Source: Helichrysum umbraculigerum
Taxonomy: Eukaryota > Streptophyta > Magnoliopsida > Asterales > Asteraceae
Reading direction: 5' to 3'
DNA: 64,000 bases
Assembly: GCA_949592205.1 (NCBI GenBank)
Contig: CATIUR010000003.1
Span: forward strand, 73,994,501-74,058,500
Below are positions 58,637-64,000 of this stretch, one piece after another. Each line of letters opens with the position of its first letter. The first letter of the stretch is position 1. The translations under genes and the position numbers were made by a program. The notes under the pieces were generated by a model. The model searched no databases. It was not told the origin of the DNA and worked only from the letters and a program-made list of their open reading frames with translations.

Positions 58637-61325
58637 TGTAACACCTCGCAAATTTGAACACGATTAATTTCATTAGTCACTTGCATTATTAGGCTAATTC
58701 CCTACTTGAGTGAATTCACAACACATTTTAGAGGTAAGTCTAGCATAGCCCAACTAGTTAGTACGCGTAGTATTACGTATTCGTAATTAGCTGTAATTAC
58801 GTACAGAACAATCTGAAAACAAACGCGACAAAAATGTACGACTCTTGGTGAACAAAATTTGTTAATAAAACGAAATTATTAAATAAGGTCGTAACGAATA
58901 AATATTTTGTCAAAAATATTTACTAATCATTTTATAACGCAAAACGTCAATTCCTATAATTAAAATAAAACAAAGTTTGAAATTATAAAAATTTATTACT
59001 TTAGTTCCTAAAAAGATCCTAATTAAAAAAAAAAAATAAAAAAAAAATAAGTGTAAATTAAAAACATATTAGTTAAAATAAAATAACATTTAACGATCGG
59101 GTAAACAAACACGGAGTGCAAACACGGAGGCAGAAACTGGAACAAAACCACCTCCCACCTCCCCTTTTCTTTCATTTCTTTCATTTTCTTTCTCTCACTT
59201 TTCTCTTTTTCTCTCTACTATCACCACCACCAACCAAATACCACCACAAAAACGCCACAAAACTACGCTAAAACGACGCCGAATCACCCTACTCCTTTGG
59301 AATAAAACGACCACGAGACCACGATCTATCTTTCCATCCTTTCGGATTTCAAATCCGACACTCGTAAGTTTCCGACAAATCCCGTCAATTCCTAGATTTT
59401 GTAGTTTTAGTTAATATTTCATGTTTAGTATACTTAGATTATCATGTTATAGCGTTTCATACAACCAAAAACGTCCAAAATCGCCCAAAAACTCGTTATT
59501 TTTGATATGTTCGTCGAACAGGCGACTACGTCGCATTTTGCCCAAAAACAGTACTGCGACGTAGGCCTTTACGTCGCATAATCATCCCCACGTCGCAGAT
59601 AGCGACGCAACCCGTTCCGTCGCATTAAATTGCGAACGTCGCCTATGCGACGCAACCCATGACGTCGCAAAACCTGAATGCGACGTAGACCCGTACGTCG
59701 CACCTTACGTCGCACAAGTCAGAACCCTAAAAACACACTTTAAAAAGTCAAAGTTACGGTAGAAAAGTCAAATTTTACTGTAGCAGTACTGTAGCAAATG
59801 AGATAATGACATTTTTGAACTATTGTTTCAAAACATCACCAACGAGTCGTATACGTTTTCACAAACATCGAAATGCAACGTAAACATTTAAACGAACGAT
59901 TTGGACGTGGCTTGATTGTACAAACACTAGCATGGATGATTAGTTTAGATATCCACATACTTATTAAATCTCGTACGTTTAGGACGTTAGGAGATTTCAG
60001 ACTGTACTTGGGCTTAGGTTTGCTAGCACTCGCACAACTACTTAAACTCAACAGGTGAGTTCACAGCCCCTACTGCTACTGTTTTTAACTACTTTTGGGG
60101 TGGAAAACATAGTCAACTGCTTTACTGATTTACTGATTGCCATAACTGCTTTTACTATATGATTATTTATCATACTGTTTACTCGAACAATTAGAGTACT
60201 TGAACTGTTAAACTGTTATACAAACTATCACATAACTACCCTTGGTACACTTATACAAAACTGCTTATAACATTTTCAACTACTACAACTGTCCGTACGA
60301 ATTGGTATTCCATACAAAAACTATTATCACTATGTGAAACTATTTTGGTATCTTACCGGAGAACGACCGGTACATATTGGTAACTTGTCGGAGAACGACC
60401 GACACTAACATGGTATCTTACCGGAGAACGACCGGTACTAACAGTGTATCTCGCCGGAGAACGACCGGTGCTAACTTGGTATCTTACCGGAGAACGACCG
60501 GTACATATTGGTAACTTGTCGGAGAACGACCGACACTAACATGGTATCTTACCGGAGAACGACCGGTACTAACAGTGTATCTCGCCGGAGAACGACCGGT
60601 GCTAACTTGGTATCTTACCGGAGAACGACCGGTACATTTGGTAACTAGTCGGAGAACGACCGACTCAAACTTTAAAACTACTGGGGAACGACCAGCAACA
60701 CGTTTTCAAAACATATAATTTGGGTAACGTCCCAACGAAACTATTTTTGGGCAACCTCCCACACGAACCACATTTTGGGTAACGTCCCGACAAGACCAGA
60801 AACTTTTGGGCGAATAACCCACTAAACTTATACTTGGGATGACGTTCCACTAAACATTACTCGACTATTATGGCAATTACTATTTATGAACGTATTTGGT
60901 CCAACAACTATGACTACAAAACTTGAAACAACAACGTACAACATAAAACCTGTGGATTCACTCAACCTAGTTGTTGACTTTTACTATGTTTTTCAGGGAA
61001 TTAGCTGCGCATGTAAGAATCGCCAACACATGGAGAATTAGGCGACCCGTGAAGCTTTAGGATGCCAACATTTTTGGAAAAACATATGGATTTCTCCAGT
61101 ATAACTGAAACTATTTTGTCATATTGTAGAAATCCACTCTTGTATACTTATTACTTTTAACTTGTACGATTCGATGAATCGTAAATCTTGTAATTAACAT
61201 TTTGGCATCTTAATATATTATGTTCTGTTGTAATCATAAGCTCTGATACGTATGCACGCTTTATTATTGTGACACCCCAGTACTTAAACTAAACGCTTCC
61301 GCTAAACAAATTTGGGGGTGTTACA
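58637..61325 (+). repeat. Array LTR 5
   Basis: 2689 bp. A mosaic: GGACGTGGC as in LTRs 1-2, but CACAAAAACGCC, CAAATCCGAC and GACGTAGGCC as in LTRs 3-4. Private changes include TTGATATGTTCG (59505) and GTTACGGTAG (59757). Confidence 0.95.
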
Positions 61326-63261
61326 GATTGGTATCTGAGCCATTGGTTATAGTGAACTAGGAAACTTTAGGTGACTTAGCGACCTAGAGACCTAGACTAT
61401 AGCCTTGGCTAGAACGCACGTGCATACATGCATTTATATACATCTAAACTATCGCTATGATACCTCGATACGCGTGAACTATTCACCACCTCCGACTCGT
61501 TCATTGCACTCAGATCTCATGTGAACCGGATAGTGGTAAACGGTTGATGAAAAGAAGTATGTATTTAGCATCATATAATGACGCCTGGCCAACGTGATTA
61601 TATTATCCTAAGTACATATGGGTGTTTCATAGTCGTAAGATACGTGATGGGAATCCGACAACTTTTCTTGAAACTCTAAAACTTGAAATATGTGAAACTT
61701 CATTCCTCACATATTTTTCATTGGCATTGACTTCTGCATCTTTTCATCGCAGAACGTCAGCATGTCGCCTAAACAAAGAAAGACTCGAAACAGTCGACGA
61801 AATTCTCCACCTACACCTCCAGAAACAACCGAACAAATCATCGAACGTCGCGTGGCTGAAGCCATCGCACAATACGAGGCCAGCCGAAATCGTGAAAACC
61901 TGACCAACAATAGTGGAGCCACTCCAGTCATTAGCGAAACCCCGAACAATACCCAACAGGGGTGTTCATACAAAACATTTCAAGCCTGCAAACCCAACAC
62001 CTTCACCGGGACTGAAGGGGCCATTGGCCTAGTCCACTGGATTGAGAAAACAGAGTCAGTGATCGACATCAGTGACTGTGCTGCTGACAAAATTATGAAA
62101 TACGCCACCTGCACTCTAGCCGACAAAGCGCTAACATGGTGGAACGCTCAGGTGCAAATCATGGGACGCCCAGCTGCTTACTCTATCTCATGGGAGACAC
62201 TGAAACGAATGTTGATGGAGGAATTTTGCCCTCCCAACGAGATGCAAAAACTTGAAACCGAATTCTGGAACATACAAATGTTCGGCGCTGACATTTCCGG
62301 TTACACAACTAGATTCCAGGAGCTTGCACGTCTTGTGCCCCACATGGTAACCCCCGAGAGCAAACGCATTGAGCGTTACAATAGGGGTTTGGCACCACAA
62401 ATCCGAGGCATGGTTATGTCCTCCAAACCCGCCACTTTTAGGAGCGCAGTTGACCTGGCTCAAAGCTTAACCGACGACGCGGTCGAGATTGGAACCCTGA
62501 AAGCTATCACAGGGAAAACTGAACCTACCCGTACTGATGCGGGCGAATCTGGAACCCACAAACGCAAATGGAACGGCGAGGGTAACGACCGTCAGGGTCA
62601 ACAAAACAGAAACCCGGGAAACACCCGAGCCTACGCTGCAATCAACAACCCTGGACCCAAAACCTACCTTGGCAACAAACCGAGGTGTGACAAGTGCGGG
62701 AGACACCACGATGGTGATTGTACATTTTGTCAAAACTGCAGACGTCCCGGTCACTTAGCACAGAACTGTAGGACAAACCTACCTCCTCAAGCCGCTCCCG
62801 AGGGACAAAACACTGGCTGCTTTAGGTGTGGTGATCCTGGACATCACCGAAACCAATGCCAACAACCGAACAACCCCGGGAACAACAATCAGAACAACAA
62901 CAACCACATCACTAACAAAGGCTACGTCCCAAGCCGCGCAAACATTCTCCGTGCACCGGAAATGGTTGCAGATCTCAACTAGCACGGTACGTTTTAGCGA
63001 CTATTGCTACAATTTAACATACGTTTTATTCGAATGCCTATTCGAACACAACACTTGGTAAACTCTGACCACAAAACGAAACACACAACATATTGATCTA
63101 TGCCGCGAGCATACTTAAACTGATTAAACATCTATGGCAACAATCGAACGCCACGCAAACTATTACTATTGTTAACAACATGACTTTATCGAAGAACATA
63201 CGCCGCGGGCGATCCAACTTGACTTAAATCTCGGGACGAGATTTCTCTAACATGGGGAGAA
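61326..63261 (+). mobile_element. Array internal region 5 (gag only)
   Basis: 1936 bp. The primer site at 61329-61340 is mutated (TGGTATCTGAGC, A to T), which should weaken priming from this copy. Polypurine tract 63254-63261. Confidence 0.95.
61762..62982 (+). CDS. gag: Gag protein, copy 5
   Basis: 406 residues with two changes relative to copy 1, P2S and T401M, one at each end and outside the Gag domain and zinc knuckles. The reading frame is intact despite the damaged primer site just upstream. Confidence 0.93.
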   Translation: MSPKQRKTRNSRRNSPPTPPETTEQIIERRVAEAIAQYEASRNRENLTNNSGATPVISETPNNTQQGCSYKTFQACKPNTFTGTEGAIGLVHWIEKTESVIDISDCAADKIMKYATCTLADKALTWWNAQVQIMGRPAAYSISWETLKRMLMEEFCPPNEMQKLETEFWNIQMFGADISGYTTRFQELARLVPHMVTPESKRIERYNRGLAPQIRGMVMSSKPATFRSAVDLAQSLTDDAVEIGTLKAITGKTEPTRTDAGESGTHKRKWNGEGNDRQGQQNRNPGNTRAYAAINNPGPKTYLGNKPRCDKCGRHHDGDCTFCQNCRRPGHLAQNCRTNLPPQAAPEGQNTGCFRCGDPGHHRNQCQQPNNPGNNNQNNNNHITNKGYVPSRANILRAPEMVADLN

Positions 63262-64000
63262 TGTAACACCTCGCAAATTTGAACACGATTAATTTCATTA
63301 GTCACTTGCATTATTAGGCTAATTCCCTACTTGAGTGAATTCACAACACATTTTAGAGGTAAGTCTAGCATAGCCCAACTAGTTAGTACGCGTAGTATTA
63401 CGTATTCGTAATTAGCTGTAATTACGTACAGAACAATCTGAAAACAAACGCGACAAAAATGTACGACTCTTGGTGAACAAAATTTGTTAATAAAATGAAA
63501 TTATTAAATAAGGTCGTAACGAATAAATATTTTGTCAAAAATATTTACTAATCATTTTATAACGCAAAACGTCAATTCCTATAATTAAAATAAAACAAAG
63601 TTTGAAATTATAAAAATTTATTACTTTAGTTCCTAAAAAGATCCTAATTAAAAAAAAAAATAAAAAAAAAATAAGTGTAAATTAAAAACATATTAGTTAA
63701 AATAAAATAACATTTAACGATCGGGTAAACAAACACGGAGTGCAAACACGGAGGCAGAAAGTGGAACAAAACCACCTCCCACCTCCCCTTTTCTTTCATT
63801 TCTTTCATTTTATTTCTCTCACTTTTCTCTTTTTCTCTCTACTATCACCACCACCAACCAAATACCACCACAAAAACGCCACAAAACTACGCTAAAACGA
63901 CGCCGAATCACCCTACTCCTTTGGAATAAAACGACCACGAGACCACGATCTATCTTTCCATCCTTTCGGATTTCAAATCCGACACTCGTAAGTTTCCGAC
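63262..64000 (+). repeat. Array LTR 6, cut by the window edge
   Basis: The first 739 bp of another LTR, preceded by a polypurine tract as at every other junction. It shares CACAAAAACGCC and CAAATCCGACACTCG with LTRs 3-5, and GCAGAAAGTGG with LTRs 1 and 4. Whether another internal region follows cannot be seen. Confidence 0.9.

Noticed and set aside
40174..64000. Tandem array explained as an assembly duplication
   Set aside because: Each unit has private deletions and substitutions (for example at 51256, 51622, 54505 and 61335), which a duplicated contig would not show. Read-level confirmation is still needed.

Overview
The window is plant nuclear DNA made almost entirely of nested transposable elements. 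AT-rich intergenic DNA, Ty3/gypsy LTRs beginning TGTAACACC with initiator-Met-tRNA primer sites, CACTA, Helitron, hAT-like, Mutator-like and Stowaway elements all point to a dicot. The LTR style recalls Asteraceae, but that is an impression and not a proof. I see no confidently intact host gene. The only clean long reading frames are five near-identical Gag proteins of a gag-only retroelement.

Layout, left to right. (1) 1-2600: 5' end of a minus-strand gypsy element (leader, primer site, 2.2 kb LTR), which abuts the right half of a hAT-like element. (2) 2601-5083: low-copy-looking DNA with one possible 41-residue ORF. (3) 5089-23324: a complete but dead minus-strand chromovirus (probably Tekay/Del type) bounded by the 5-bp duplication AACAC. 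Its gag-pol frame runs unshifted over about 4.2 kb but carries seven stops. A Mutator-like MITE sits in its leader. Its 5' LTR is split by an 8.4 kb non-autonomous CACTA element (3-bp duplication CTA) and by a Stowaway MITE. The CACTA element is itself split by a 2.4 kb solo LTR (duplication AACAT). (4) 23330-36733: debris with a 180-bp mini-Helitron, a 7 kb Helitron carrying decayed MAP65 exons, two hAT-type MITEs with 8-bp duplications, a foldback structure holding a 5S-like half gene and a Tekay gag fragment, and a long AT microsatellite. (5) 36734-40173: 3.2 kb LTR, primer site and leader of a second gypsy family. (6) 40174-64000 and beyond: a head-to-tail array of five complete LTR-internal units of about 4.6 kb each plus the start of a sixth LTR. 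Neighbouring units share LTRs. Every internal region is exactly 1936 bp and encodes one intact 406-residue Gag with no pol.

The most unusual signals are the shared-LTR tandem array of gag-only elements, and an intron-like cassette found at the same place in three LTR families. The cassette has a conserved AG/GTGAGT donor, then a family-specific row of short hairpins whose stems show compensatory changes, then a conserved TTYTCAGG or TTTTCAGG acceptor. The Gag frames presumably depend on enzymes supplied by an autonomous relative elsewhere. All functional statements are inferred from sequence alone.
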